A DNA stretch of 64,000 bases. Source: Paractinoplanes ferrugineus. Its GTDB lineage: Bacteria > Actinomycetota > Actinomycetes > Mycobacteriales > Micromonosporaceae. The notes beneath the pieces were generated by a model. That model saw only the letters and a list, made by a program, of their open reading frames with translations. It was not told the origin of the DNA and ran no database searches. The position numbers and the translations under genes are program-made. Positions 9,006 to 17,730 of the stretch are shown here, piece after piece (the first letter of the stretch is position 1; every line of letters begins with the position of its first letter). The DNA lies in contig NZ_BOMM01000065.1 of NCBI RefSeq assembly GCF_016862195.1, positions 1-64,000 of the forward strand, written 5' to 3'.

Positions 9006-9440
9006 ATGGGCTTTCCCGACCGGATCGAGCGCACCCTCCAGCTGTCCCAGTCGCCGGAGCGGGTGTGGCAGGCGCTGACCACGGCCGAGGGTCTCGGCAC
9101 CTGGTTCGGCAACAGTGCCGAGGTCGACCTGCGGGTCGGTGGCACCGCCAAGCTGAGCTGGACCAGCGGCGACTCCGCCACGCTGACCATCGAGCGGCTC
9201 GACGAGCCGCGCGTGTTCGGCTACACCTGGCACATCTACGGCCTGCCCGCCGAGGACCCGCGCCGCACCTATGTGGAGTTCACCCTGGCGCCGTCCGGCG
9301 GCGGCACTACGCTCACCGTGGTGGAGAGCGGATTCGCACAGCTGCCCGACGAGCAGCACAAGGTCTCGTTCGGCGGCAACACGACGGGTTGGACCAGCGA
9401 GCTGGGCGAGCTCGTCGACTACCTCGATGGCAAGTCCTGA
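9006..9440 (+). CDS. SRPBCC (AHSA1/START-like) domain protein
   Basis: A 144-residue protein with the AHSA1-type helix-grip fold signature: TLQLSQSPERVWQALT at the start, EGLGTWFGNSAEVDLRVGG in the middle, and a C-terminal helix (TTGWTSELGELVDYLDGK). Such proteins bind small hydrophobic ligands; no ligand can be assigned. It starts 6 bases after GAGGAG. Its last 14 bases overlap the ArsR-type gene, so the two are translated together. SRPBCC plus ArsR is a recurrent actinobacterial pair, in which the regulator is thought to control the pair. Confidence 0.85.
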   Translation: MGFPDRIERTLQLSQSPERVWQALTTAEGLGTWFGNSAEVDLRVGGTAKLSWTSGDSATLTIERLDEPRVFGYTWHIYGLPAEDPRRTYVEFTLAPSGGGTTLTVVESGFAQLPDEQHKVSFGGNTTGWTSELGELVDYLDGKS

Positions 9441-9783
9441 CCCGGAGGCGGTGGCCGAAGAGGTCTTCGCCGCTCTCGCCGACCCGAACCGCCGCCAGAT
9501 CCTGTCCGCGCTGGCGGCGGGCGGCCCGGCGACCGCCACCGACCTGGCCGGCCGCCTGCCGATCACCCGGCAGGGCATCGCCAAGCACCTCGCGTTGCTG
9601 TCCGAGGCGGGCCTGGTGGTGGCCGAGCCGGGGGAGCGGCGGCGGGTGCGCTACCGCGTCGACTCGGCTCCGATGAAGGTGGCCCAGCAGTTCCTGGCGG
9701 CGATGGCCCGCGACTGGGACGGCCCGCTGGCCGCCCTGCAGCAGCATCTCGGCAACCAACGGAAACCGGCCGGGCCGGGGTAA
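9427..9783 (+). CDS. ArsR-family winged-helix transcriptional regulator
   Basis: 118 residues. The winged helix spans about residues 12-85: FAALADPNRRQILSAL, then the recognition region TATDLAGRLPITRQGIAKHLALL, then the wing GLVVAEPGERRRVRYRV. No Cys-rich metal site is visible, so it is the non-metal subgroup commonly paired with SRPBCC proteins. The start ATG 9427 lies inside the SRPBCC gene. It is the natural candidate to bind the palindromes at 8946-8989 and repress its own operon; this is inferred from position. Confidence 0.85.
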   Translation: MASPDPEAVAEEVFAALADPNRRQILSALAAGGPATATDLAGRLPITRQGIAKHLALLSEAGLVVAEPGERRRVRYRVDSAPMKVAQQFLAAMARDWDGPLAALQQHLGNQRKPAGPG

Positions 9784-9836
9784 GAGTGGCTCAACGGTTG
9801 ATCGTCGGGGCGCGGGGAAGCCGGCAGAGTGACCGG

Positions 9837-10256
9837 ATGGCCGGCCTTCGCTCAGCTCACGTGCTCGGGTTCGTCGTCGTGGCCCTGCTGGGTGGGTGCT
9901 CCTCAGCCGGTGACCGGAGCACGGCAAGCGCCGCGCAGAGTCCGCATGCCGCGCCGAGTCCGAGCGCGGTGCCGAGTCCGAGCGCGGTGCCGAGTCCGAG
10001 CGTCAAGATCGCGGCCGCGAAGCCGAAGCCGACGAAGGGCAGCCCGAAGCCGAACGTCACCTGGACGCCGACCGGTAGGCCCAGGGTGAAGCCGGTCCCG
10101 ACGGCCAGCACGGTCAAGCCCGGGGCGGTGCAGAAGGGTGTCGCCGCCGGGGCCTTCTGCTCGCCGCCGGGGGCCACCGGCTTCACCGGCAAGGGCGACG
10201 CGATGCGCTGCACCATCGCCCAGGGGGACGAGCGGGCCCGCTGGCGGGCGGTCTGA
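9837..10256 (+). CDS. Small lipoprotein with Pro/Ser repeats, unknown function
   Basis: About 139 residues. The N-terminus MAGLRSAHVLGFVVVALLGGCSS is a lipoprotein signal with lipobox LGGC, so the mature protein is probably anchored to the outer face of the membrane. A linker with repeats of SPSAVP and Lys/Pro-rich sequence follows. The C-terminal 35 residues hold a two-Cys module (GAFCSPPGATGFTGKGDAMRCT) seen at the end of various actinobacterial secreted proteins. ATG 9837 was chosen because the signal peptide starts there; an upstream start at 9786 would add a charged stretch before it. The function is unknown. Confidence 0.65.
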   Translation: MAGLRSAHVLGFVVVALLGGCSSAGDRSTASAAQSPHAAPSPSAVPSPSAVPSPSVKIAAAKPKPTKGSPKPNVTWTPTGRPRVKPVPTASTVKPGAVQKGVAAGAFCSPPGATGFTGKGDAMRCTIAQGDERARWRAV

Positions 10257-10291
10257 TCCGGGCCGGGCCCGCAGACGGGCGACGATGAGGA

Positions 10292-10792
10292 TCAGCCGCG
10301 CGGCGCCTCGCGCTGCGCCGCCGCGGTGACCGCCGCGGTCAGCGTGCGCACGATCTGCGCGGTTCGGGCCAGTTCCTCGGGGGTGAACTGCTCGGCCGCC
10401 TCGTGCATCCGGCCGCCGAGCGGCACGAAGAACGCCTGCGCCACCCGCATCGCCGTCTCGCTCATCTGCACCGTCACCCGCCGCCGGTCGCTGGGGTCGC
10501 GGTAGCGCCGCACGTGTCCCACGTTTTCCAGGCGGTCGACCAGGGCGGTGGCGGCGGCCGGGCTCAGGCGGAGCCGCTGAGCCAGCTCGCCCACCGTGAT
10601 CGGCTCGCCCGAGCCGGAGCCCACGCTGATCCACATGATCGCGTTGAGGTCGCTGCGGCCCAGGCTGTGGGCGCGCGCGAACCCGTCGATGAACACGTCG
10701 CTCTCGACGTTGTAGGTGCGCAGCGCGTCGATGAGCTCACTCATCACGGCGTCACGTCTCGGTTCGGGTTGCGGCGGCACGCCAGTCATCAT
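10292..10792 (-). CDS. MarR-family transcriptional regulator
   Basis: 166 residues with the MarR winged helix: DLNAIMWISVGSG, the helix-turn-helix ITVGELAQRLRLSPAAATALVD, and the wing HVRRYRDPSDRRRVTVQMSE. C-terminal helices complete a dimerisation domain. Divergent from the MMPL transporter with only 52 bases between starts, so it very likely controls that gene. ATG-ATG at 10792/10789 follows GGAAAAG; a further in-frame ATG is at 10744. The ligand is unknown. Confidence 0.9.
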   Translation of the reverse strand: MMTGVPPQPEPRRDAVMSELIDALRTYNVESDVFIDGFARAHSLGRSDLNAIMWISVGSGSGEPITVGELAQRLRLSPAAATALVDRLENVGHVRRYRDPSDRRRVTVQMSETAMRVAQAFFVPLGGRMHEAAEQFTPEELARTAQIVRTLTAAVTAAAQREAPRG

Positions 10793-10821
10793 ATCTTTTC
10801 CATGACCGAAACTTTAGACCA

Positions 10822-10833
10822 TCAAAATATTGA
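10822..10833. promoter_or_regulatory. Candidate MarR operator between divergent genes
   Basis: TCAA-AATA-TTGA is an inverted repeat in an AT-rich patch in the 52-base gap between marR-like and MMPL genes. It ends 11 bases before the MMPL start, overlapping where the ribosome binding site would be, so binding could block expression. Short and unproven. Confidence 0.35.
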
Positions 10834-10844
10834 GGATCTTTCCT

Positions 10845-12929
10845 ATGCCTAAGCGTCCCATCGCCTGGCTCACCACCCGCCTCGGGGTCCTCACCGTCCT
10901 TTTTGCCGCTGTCGTCCTCTCGGGCCTGGCCTTCGCGTTCTCGCCGGCACAGCCCGAGGCGGGTCCGGCCGACGGTCTGCCGGCCGGTGCGCAGTCCACC
11001 CGGGTGACCGAGCTGGCCGCCCGCTTCGACAGCGGCCGGTCGGCCAGCGCCGTCATCGTGTTCGAGCGGCCGGACGCCGCGTTCACCGGCGCCGACCAGG
11101 CTGCCGTCACCGACGTGTCCGGCAAGATCGGCGGCCTCGGCGAGACCGTCGCCAAGCCGGTGACGTCACCGGACAACCGGGCTGCCCTGGTCGTCGTGCG
11201 GCTGCCCGACAGCCTCGACGCGGACGCGCAGCACAGCGCCGTCGACAAGATCCGCGAGACGCTGCGCGGCACGCCGCTGCCGGCCGGGCTGAGCGCGCAG
11301 GTCACCGGCGGCGCCGCGATCGGCCGCGACATCTCGGCCGCGTTCGAGGGTGCCGACGTCACGCTGCTGCTCGCCACCGCCGCGGTCGTCGCCGTCCTGC
11401 TGCTGATCACCTACCGCAGCCCGATCCTCTGGATCGTCCCGCTCACCGTGATCGGCCTCGCCGACCAGGTCGTCGCCAAGCTGCTGCCCTGGATCGCGCG
11501 GCTGGTGGGGGAGCGCACCGACGCCTCGGTCGCCGGCATCGTCTCGGTGCTGGTCTTCGGCGCCGGCACCGACTACGCCCTGCTGCTGATCTCCCGCTAC
11601 CGCGAGGAGTTGCGTCGCACCGAGTCCCGGCGCGAGGCGATGACCCGGGCCTGGCGGGCGGCGGCGCCGGCGATCACGGCGAGCGCCGGCACCGTCGTGC
11701 TCGCGCTGATCACGCTGCTCGCGGCCGTCCTGACCGCGAACCGTACGCTCGGCGTCGCGGCCGCCGCCGGAGTGCTCGTCGCCCTGCTGTTCGGCCTGTT
11801 CGTGCTGCCCGCCGCGGTGGTGGCGCTGCCCCGGGGCGTGTTCTGGCCCAAGGTTCCCGAGGTGGGCAGCGCCGACCCGACCGAGACCGGGTGGTGGTCG
11901 AAGGTCGCGCACGGCGTCGGCAAGCGCCCCGGCGCCGTTCTCGCGGTCGCGCTCGGCGTGCTGGTGCTCTTCTCGGCCGGCCTGCTCAAGATGGACGTCG
12001 GCCTGTCGCAGAGCGAGCAGTTCCGCACCAAGGTGGAGTCGATAGTCGCCCAGGAAGCCCTGGCCCGGCACTTCCCGGCGGGCGCCGCCCAGCCGGTCGA
12101 GGTGGTCGTCGACGCCGCGGCGGCGGAGCGGACCGGTGCCGCTCTGCGGGGGACCGAGGGGGTCGCCGCGGTGCTGCCGCCGGAGACCTCCACCGACGGC
12201 ACGCTCGCCCAGTTCGCGGTGCAGCTGACCGACGACTCGGGCACGACCGGCGCCGACCGTACCGTCAAGCGGCTCCGCGCCGCCGCGCCGGACGCCCTGA
12301 TCGGCGGCGCCCCCGCCGCCGACCTCGACAAACGCGACGCCAACCTGCGCGATGACCGGGTCGTCGTGCCGTTGGTCCTGCTGGTGGTGCTGATCGTCCT
12401 GCTCGCTCTGCTGCGCTCGCTTCTGGCCCCGCTGTTGCTGCTGGTCACCGTGGTGATCAGCTATGCGGCAAGCCTCGGCGCGGCGGTCATGCTGCTGCGG
12501 TTCGGCTTCGACATGACGGCGCTCGACTCCAGCGTGCCGCTGCTGAGTTTCCTGTTCCTGGTCGCGCTGGGTGTCGACTACAACATCTTCCTGGTCACCC
12601 GGGCCCGCGACGAGGCCGTCGAACGGGGCGGCACCCGCCCCGGCATGCTGCGCGGCCTGGCCGCGACCGGCGGCGTGATCACCTCGGCGGGCATCCTGCT
12701 GGCCGCGGTCTTCGCCGTGCTGGGCGTCCTGCCGGTGATCGTGCTGACCCAGATCGGCGTGGTGGTCGGCATCGGCGTCCTGGTGGACACCCTGCTGGTG
12801 CGCACCGTGGTGGTCCCGGCCCTGGCGCTGCTGCTGGGCGAACGCTTCTGGTGGCCGGCGCGGCCGGTGCGCGCCGAGAGGGCGCGGGTGGCGCCGGCCG
12901 GCCGGCCGGAAGCGGTGCGGATCGACTGA
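10845..12929 (+). CDS. MMPL-family (RND superfamily) transporter
   Basis: About 694 residues, the usual length for actinobacterial MMPL proteins. The N-terminal helix (LGVLTVLFAAVVLSGLAFAF) is followed by an extracytoplasmic domain and a block of helices including VFGAGTDYALLLISRYREEL. The second half repeats this: a helix near GVLVLFSAGLL, a second extracytoplasmic domain, and helices with FLVALGVDYNIFLVTRARDE. The GTDY and GVDY motifs in helix 4 and helix 10 carry the Asp-Tyr pair used for proton coupling. It probably exports a lipid or hydrophobic compound. ATG 10845 was chosen over TTG 10830. Control by the divergent MarR protein is likely. Confidence 0.9.
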   Translation: MPKRPIAWLTTRLGVLTVLFAAVVLSGLAFAFSPAQPEAGPADGLPAGAQSTRVTELAARFDSGRSASAVIVFERPDAAFTGADQAAVTDVSGKIGGLGETVAKPVTSPDNRAALVVVRLPDSLDADAQHSAVDKIRETLRGTPLPAGLSAQVTGGAAIGRDISAAFEGADVTLLLATAAVVAVLLLITYRSPILWIVPLTVIGLADQVVAKLLPWIARLVGERTDASVAGIVSVLVFGAGTDYALLLISRYREELRRTESRREAMTRAWRAAAPAITASAGTVVLALITLLAAVLTANRTLGVAAAAGVLVALLFGLFVLPAAVVALPRGVFWPKVPEVGSADPTETGWWSKVAHGVGKRPGAVLAVALGVLVLFSAGLLKMDVGLSQSEQFRTKVESIVAQEALARHFPAGAAQPVEVVVDAAAAERTGAALRGTEGVAAVLPPETSTDGTLAQFAVQLTDDSGTTGADRTVKRLRAAAPDALIGGAPAADLDKRDANLRDDRVVVPLVLLVVLIVLLALLRSLLAPLLLLVTVVISYAASLGAAVMLLRFGFDMTALDSSVPLLSFLFLVALGVDYNIFLVTRARDEAVERGGTRPGMLRGLAATGGVITSAGILLAAVFAVLGVLPVIVLTQIGVVVGIGVLVDTLLVRTVVVPALALLLGERFWWPARPVRAERARVAPAGRPEAVRID

Positions 12930-12961
12930 GGCAGTGCGTGCGGGTCACGGCCCGGCGGCGG

Positions 12962-13588
12962 TCAGCGGTGCAGGGCGGTCCGGGCTTCGTCGAGGGTGAT
13001 CACGTCGGCGTACTTCGCGTCCAGGTCGAACAGATTGTTCTCATGGGGGCCGCCGTCGCGGTCGGCGCAGGCGTCGCGCACCACGATCGGCCGGAAGCCG
13101 TTCTGCAGCGCGTCGAGTGTCGAGGCCCGCACGCATCCACTTGTCGAATAGCCGGCGATGACCAGGGTGTCGATCGAGTGCGAGGCCAGCCAGGCGGCCA
13201 GCGACGTGCCGGCGAAGGCGCTCGCGTAGTGCTTCACCACGACCAGCTCACCGCGCGCCGGCGCCAGCGGCGGCGCGAAAGCACCGAGCGGGTTCCCGTC
13301 GGCGAAGACCTTCAGCGCGGGCACCTTCGCGGCGAACAGCGGCGCCTCGGCGCACGACTCGTCGGCATAGTGCACCCGGGTCCAGATCACCGGTACGCCC
13401 TGGTCCCGGGCTTCCCGCGCCAGCGCCGCCATCGCTTGCGCCGCGGCCTGGCCGGACTTCAGGAACAAGGGCGATTCCGGCGAGGTGTACGCGAGAGCGG
13501 GGTCGACCAGGAGCACCGCCGGGCGCGAGCCCCAGCCGAGCCGGCGCGCGAACCCGGCCGCCGCATAGTCACGATCGAGGTCGGACAT
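12962..13588 (-). CDS. Isochorismatase-family cysteine hydrolase
   Basis: 208 residues with the cysteine-hydrolase fold. The catalytic triad candidates are Asp in LLVDPALAY, Lys in VVVKHYASAF and Cys in STSGCVRASTLDAL. YADES, FAGTSLAAWLASH and GPHENNLFDLDAKYADV match N-carbamoylsarcosine-amidase-like members, which hydrolyse small amides such as N-carbamoyl compounds. The substrate is not certain. ATG 13588 follows GGAGGGG by about 8 bases. The start is 60 bases from the divergent HMG-CoA lyase gene. Confidence 0.83.
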   Translation of the reverse strand: MSDLDRDYAAAGFARRLGWGSRPAVLLVDPALAYTSPESPLFLKSGQAAAQAMAALAREARDQGVPVIWTRVHYADESCAEAPLFAAKVPALKVFADGNPLGAFAPPLAPARGELVVVKHYASAFAGTSLAAWLASHSIDTLVIAGYSTSGCVRASTLDALQNGFRPIVVRDACADRDGGPHENNLFDLDAKYADVITLDEARTALHR

Positions 13589-13647
13589 GTTGATCACCCC
13601 TCCGCCGAGTGCCACGCTGGGGAAGTATCACAGACGAGGGAGCGTGC

Positions 13648-14559
13648 GTGCGGATGGAGATCGTAGAGGTCGGGCCGCGGGACGGACTGCAGAACGAGAA
13701 GCGCGTGCTGCCCACCGCCACCAAGATCGAGTATGTCTCGAGGGCGATCGCCGCCGGACTGCGCCGCCTCGAGGTCGTCGCGTTCGCCCGGCCCGACCGG
13801 GTGCCGCAGATGGCCGACGCCGAGGACGTGCTGCGCGGCGTGCCCCGGCCGGCCGGGGTCCGGTACGTCGCGCTGGTGCTGAACGGCCGCGGCCTGGACC
13901 GCATCCTCGCGCTCGACCCCGCCGTGCGCCCGCACGAGATCAATTACGTGGTCGTGGCCACCGACGAGTTCGCCCGCCGCAACCAGGGCATGGACACGAT
14001 GGCCTCGCTCGACGCCTTCCGCACCGTCGCGGCCCGGGCCGCCGAGGCCGGTCTCGGCGTGACGCTCACGGTGGCGGCCGCCTTCGGTTGCCCCTTCACC
14101 GGCGAGGTCGAGGCCGATCGGGTCCGCGACGTGATCGCGAACGCCGGGCCGATGACCGAGCTCTGCCTGGCCGACACCATCGGCGTGGGCGTGCCCGCCC
14201 AGGTGACCGAGCTGACGGCGGCGGCCCGCGAGGCGGCCCCGGGAGTCCCGCTGCGCGCCCACTTCCACAACACCCGCAACACCGGCTACGCGAACGCGAT
14301 CACCGCCGCCCGACTGGGTTTCGCGGCCCTCGACGCGAGCCTGGGCGGCATCGGTGGCTGCCCCTTCGCCCCGGCGGCCACCGGGAACATCGCCACCGAG
14401 GACCTGGCCTACCTGCTGAACCGTTCCGGCCTGCCGACCGGCGTCGCGGTTCCCGAAGCCGCCGAGGTGGGCGAATGGATCGGCACCGAGCTGGGCCTGG
14501 CCGAGGTGCCGGCGCAGCTGGGCCGGGCCGGCGACTTCCCGGCCGGCGTGGGCGGCTGA
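13648..14559 (+). CDS. mvaB: Hydroxymethylglutaryl-CoA lyase
   Basis: About 303 residues, the normal length. The TIM-barrel signature VEVGPRDGLQNEKR near the N-terminus carries the catalytic Arg-Asp pair. LCLADTIGVG, then RAHFHNTRNTGYANA (metal-binding His-x-His), then GGIGGCPFAPAATGN (catalytic Cys loop) follow in order. The enzyme splits HMG-CoA into acetyl-CoA and acetoacetate, the last step of leucine breakdown. GTG 13648 sits 5 bases after GAGGGAG; ATG 13654 is an alternative. No other leucine-degradation genes are nearby, so it stands alone here. Confidence 0.88.
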   Translation: MRMEIVEVGPRDGLQNEKRVLPTATKIEYVSRAIAAGLRRLEVVAFARPDRVPQMADAEDVLRGVPRPAGVRYVALVLNGRGLDRILALDPAVRPHEINYVVVATDEFARRNQGMDTMASLDAFRTVAARAAEAGLGVTLTVAAAFGCPFTGEVEADRVRDVIANAGPMTELCLADTIGVGVPAQVTELTAAAREAAPGVPLRAHFHNTRNTGYANAITAARLGFAALDASLGGIGGCPFAPAATGNIATEDLAYLLNRSGLPTGVAVPEAAEVGEWIGTELGLAEVPAQLGRAGDFPAGVGG

Positions 14560-14574
14560 CCCGAAGCCACGGGC

Positions 14575-15078
14575 TCAGACCGGGGGACGCAGGTAACCGT
14601 GCTCGGCCAGTCCGTGGGCGTGCCGCTCGTAGCCGGCCGGATCGGCCGGCGTGACCGTGTCCAGCCCGTCCACATAGCGGTTGAACATGCTGAACGCCGC
14701 CGCGATCAGCACCGTGTCGTGAATCGCCTGATCGTCGGCGCCGGCCGCGCGGGCCCGCTCGATGTCGTCGCCGGTCACCGAGCGGCCGTCGACCCGGACC
14801 CGGTCGGCGATCGCCAGCAACGCGGTCATCAGGGCGTCCGGCTCGGCCGCCTCGTCGTGGCCGAGCCGCCGGGCCACGGCACCGTGCGTCCGGGCGCAGA
14901 ACTCACATTCATTACGGCGCGAGACGTACGCGGCGATGCTCTCGCGTTGCGCGGGGGTCAGCGGAGACGGCCCCCGGAGCAGGGCCTCGGCGAGATCGTT
15001 GAGAGGTTCCGCGGTACGGGGATGGGCGGCCAGTAACCCGGCGATCCCGGGCAGTGGTGGTAGCTCGATGTGCGGCAC
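14575..15078 (-). CDS. AhpD-like / carboxymuconolactone decarboxylase family protein
   Basis: 167 residues of the all-helical CMD fold. The redox motif ECEFCARTHGAVA (Glu, CxxC and the following His) is the AhpD-type peroxidase signature, and ADRVRVDGRSVTGDDIERAR with DQAIHDTVLIAAAFSMFNR is the usual second half. Members act as thiol peroxidases or unknown oxidoreductases in the cytoplasm. Convergent with the HMG-CoA lyase gene (15 bases apart) and divergent from the SAM methyltransferase. Confidence 0.82.
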   Translation of the reverse strand: MPHIELPPLPGIAGLLAAHPRTAEPLNDLAEALLRGPSPLTPAQRESIAAYVSRRNECEFCARTHGAVARRLGHDEAAEPDALMTALLAIADRVRVDGRSVTGDDIERARAAGADDQAIHDTVLIAAAFSMFNRYVDGLDTVTPADPAGYERHAHGLAEHGYLRPPV

Positions 15079-15179
15079 CCCGACACGTCATCACGCCCGG
15101 TTGCCGATGTACACCACCGAACGGCTCGAGCGCGGCGCCGCTACGATGCACCGAACGTCACGGATGACAGGAGATAGTG

Positions 15180-15995
15180 GTGAGTAGCGACAGCTCGGAC
15201 ATCTCCGCGCGCATCGACATGACCAAACCGCACCCGGCCCGGCGGTACGACTACTGGCTGGGCGGCAAGGACAACTTCCAGGCCGACCGGGAAGCCGCCG
15301 AGGCGATCGCCGCGGTGTTCCCGCACATCCGCACCGCGGCCCGGGAGAACCGGGCCTTCATGCAGCGGGCCGTGCGGTTCCTGGCGGCCGAGGCGGGCGT
15401 ACGCCAGTTCCTCGACATCGGCACCGGCCTGCCGACCGCCGACAACGTGCACGACGTCGCGCAGGGCATCGTCCCGGAGTCCCGGATCGTCTATGTGGAC
15501 AACGATCCGCTGGTGCTCGTGCACGCCCGCGCCCTGCTGACCAGTTCGGCGCAGGGTGCGACGGCCTACATCGACGCCGACGCGCGCGACCCGGAGAGGA
15601 TCCTCGCCGACCCGACCCTGACGGCGACGCTGGACTTCTCGCAGCCGGTCGCGTTGCTGCTGGTCGCCCTCCTGCACTTCGTCGAGGACCAGGAGAACCC
15701 GCACCAGATCGTGAAGCAGCTGGTCGAAGCCCTGCCCGCGGGCAGCTACCTGGTGCTGTCGCACGCCACCTTCGACCCCCTCGACGCCGAGACGATCGCC
15801 GCCATGAACGCGGTCAACGCGAACATCAAGCCGACCTTCTCGCCGCGTCCGCTGGCCGAGGTGACCCGCTTCTTCGACGGTCTCGACCTGCTCGATCCGG
15901 GCATCGTCTCGGTCTCCGACTGGCGCCCGGGACCGGGCCCGCGCCCCACCCCGGCCGAGGCCACCGGCTACGGCGCGGTCGCCCGCAAGTCCTGA
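15180..15995 (+). CDS. SAM-dependent methyltransferase, DUF574 (Methyltransf_19) family
   Basis: About 271 residues. HPARRYDYWLGGKDNFQADR near residue 20 is the diagnostic start of this actinobacterial family. RQFLDIGTGLPTADN is the S-adenosylmethionine-binding glycine loop, VYVDNDPLVL the acidic loop, and GYGAVARKS the C-terminus. The methyl acceptor is unknown; many paralogues occur in streptomycetes and Micromonosporaceae. Tandem GTG codons occur at 15177 and 15180; the AGGAGA ribosome binding site at 15169-15174 is better spaced for 15180. The decayed locus at 5729-6388 is a related copy. Its 3' end overlaps the convergent surface-protein gene by 28 bases. Confidence 0.9.
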   Translation: MSSDSSDISARIDMTKPHPARRYDYWLGGKDNFQADREAAEAIAAVFPHIRTAARENRAFMQRAVRFLAAEAGVRQFLDIGTGLPTADNVHDVAQGIVPESRIVYVDNDPLVLVHARALLTSSAQGATAYIDADARDPERILADPTLTATLDFSQPVALLLVALLHFVEDQENPHQIVKQLVEALPAGSYLVLSHATFDPLDAETIAAMNAVNANIKPTFSPRPLAEVTRFFDGLDLLDPGIVSVSDWRPGPGPRPTPAEATGYGAVARKS

Positions 15996-17041
15996 CGGCC
16001 GGCGCCACGGCGCCGGGCCAGGAAGATCCCGCCGCCGAGAAGGAGAAGTGCGGCCCCGGCGAGGGCGCCGGCGATCGGTGCCGTCGACGTCTCGCCGACC
16101 GGCGTCATCCAGCTGATCGCCGCGCTGTCGCTGGCCACGCCGCGGTTCGCGGGGCCGGCGGTGGGGGCACCGGCGTCCGCCGGCCGGGTGGGCCGCGGGG
16201 AGCCGGTGGAGATCGTCACGGTGCCGGTGGTACGGGCGTTGCCGATGATCCGCACGCCGAAGTCGAACAGGGCCGGCTGGGTCGGCCGCAACCGCTGCGT
16301 GACCGTGCACAGGTAGCCGCCGGTGTCGGCGGTGCAGCCGTCGGCGACCCGGGTGACCTCGACCCCGGCCGGCATGGTGACCAGGGCGGTGGGGGAGGTG
16401 CCGGGGACGGTCGCGGTGCGGCCCGCGTTGCGCAGCCCGACCCGCAGGTCGGTGGTGTCACCGATCCCGCCGCTGATCTCCGCCCCGACGGCGTCGAGCG
16501 TCGTCGCCGAGGCCCCGACCGTTACCCCGAAGCGGGCGGCGCCACCGGGTCCGCGCGGAATCGGGGCGACCGGCCGCAGGGCGAGCTTCGGGCCGGGGGT
16601 GGTGGTGGCCTGGCCGTCGGGGACGCCGACGGCGGTGACGGCGACGGCGTACACGTGCGGGCCGCCGGCGTCCTCCTGCACCTTGACCAGCAGCGGGTTC
16701 GTCGTGGTCGAGATGGTGGCGGCGGCGCCCGGTCGCAGTTCCTGATCGATGACGCAGGTGGCGGTGGTGGCTTCGGGGTCGGTGCGGTCGACGGTGCAGT
16801 TGGTGTAGCCGGCCACCGGTTCGAGACCCTGCTCGGTCGTCAAAGTCAGCTTGATATGACTTATTGTCACGTCTGTTGTATTACTCAAGGTGACTTGGAC
16901 TGTGGAGTAATTGCCGCGGTCGACCGCCACGTCGGCGAGACCGGTCAGCTGGAGATTTGCCGCAGCCAGCGCGGGAGAGGTCAATCCGGCGACCGGAAGC
17001 AGAGAGGCGACGGCGAGCAGAGCTAGGCGGTGCAGACGCAT
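15968..17041 (-). CDS. Secreted, membrane-anchored surface protein with DUF11-like repeats
   Basis: 357 residues. A Sec signal peptide (about residues 1-26, ending SPALAA) is followed by beta-rich, Thr-rich segments resembling DUF11/CARDB domains (NLQLTGLADVAVDRGNYSTV; later FGVTVGASATTLDAV). Two Cys pairs in the exported part could form disulfides. Near the end, a helix (IAGALAGAALLLLGGGIFLA) followed by RRRGAGR looks like a C-terminal membrane anchor with a positive stop. There is no LPxTG. The function is unknown; a structural or cell-wall role is likely. Confidence 0.7.
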   Translation of the reverse strand: MRLHRLALLAVASLLPVAGLTSPALAAANLQLTGLADVAVDRGNYSTVQVTLSNTTDVTISHIKLTLTTEQGLEPVAGYTNCTVDRTDPEATTATCVIDQELRPGAAATISTTTNPLLVKVQEDAGGPHVYAVAVTAVGVPDGQATTTPGPKLALRPVAPIPRGPGGAARFGVTVGASATTLDAVGAEISGGIGDTTDLRVGLRNAGRTATVPGTSPTALVTMPAGVEVTRVADGCTADTGGYLCTVTQRLRPTQPALFDFGVRIIGNARTTGTVTISTGSPRPTRPADAGAPTAGPANRGVASDSAAISWMTPVGETSTAPIAGALAGAALLLLGGGIFLARRRGAGRQDLRATAP

Positions 17042-17229
17042 GGTGTCACGATCCCGAGGCCGAAGATCACCCTAGGTTAGATCCGCAAGCTCCGATTGGC
17101 AACTCTGCGTAGTGTCGACCCGTACGCCGTACGCCGTACGCCGGAGAATTGGTTCTGGAACTTTGCAGCATGGCCGGCGCGCCGGCCGTTTCCCGGGCAG
17201 AGAGTTCGCGAGGGGGAGCGGGGGCAGGA

Positions 17230-17730
17230 GTGCGGGACGCGGGTGCATTCGACGACTTCTACCGGGACACGTCGGCCCGGATGCTGCGCTACGGCTATGC
17301 GATGGTCGGCGATCTCGGCGACGCGCAGGACGTGGTGCAGGAGGCCTACACGAGGGCCTGGCGGGACTGGCGTGCGGTGGCCGACCATCCGGCGCCCGAG
17401 GCGTGGGTTCGGCTGACCGTCAACCGGCTCGCCACCGACCGGTGGCGGCGGCTCAGCGGATGGCGTACAGCGCTGCTCAGATCCGGCCCGCCGCCGCCCG
17501 CCGAACCGCCCGGCGAGACCACCGTCCTGCTCACCGCCGCCCTCCGCCGCCTGCCCGCCAACCTGCGGCAGGCCGTGGTGCTGCACTACCTGCTCGACAT
17601 GCCGGTGCAGGCGATCGCCGCGGAGACCGGTTCCCCGGTCGGCACCGTGACGTCGTGGCTGCACCGCGCCCGCGCCGAACTCGCCGCCATCCTCGGATCG
17701 ACACTGCCGGAGGCCTCCGATGTCGAATGA
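17230..17730 (+). CDS. ECF sigma factor, SigE-like family
   Basis: 166 residues. Region 2 has FDDFYRDTSARMLRYGYAM and DAQDVVQEAYTRAW; region 4 has LRRLPANLRQAVVLHYLLD and SPVGTVTSWLHRARAEL. It directs RNA polymerase to a set of stress or envelope promoters. GTG 17230 was chosen because this family begins just before the FxxFY motif and GAGGGGGA lies about 11 bases upstream; the open frame extends back to TTG 17149 with non-conserved residues. Its last 11 bases overlap the next gene, so the two are coupled, the usual arrangement for a sigma factor and its membrane-bound partner. Confidence 0.87.
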   Translation: MRDAGAFDDFYRDTSARMLRYGYAMVGDLGDAQDVVQEAYTRAWRDWRAVADHPAPEAWVRLTVNRLATDRWRRLSGWRTALLRSGPPPPAEPPGETTVLLTAALRRLPANLRQAVVLHYLLDMPVQAIAAETGSPVGTVTSWLHRARAELAAILGSTLPEASDVE

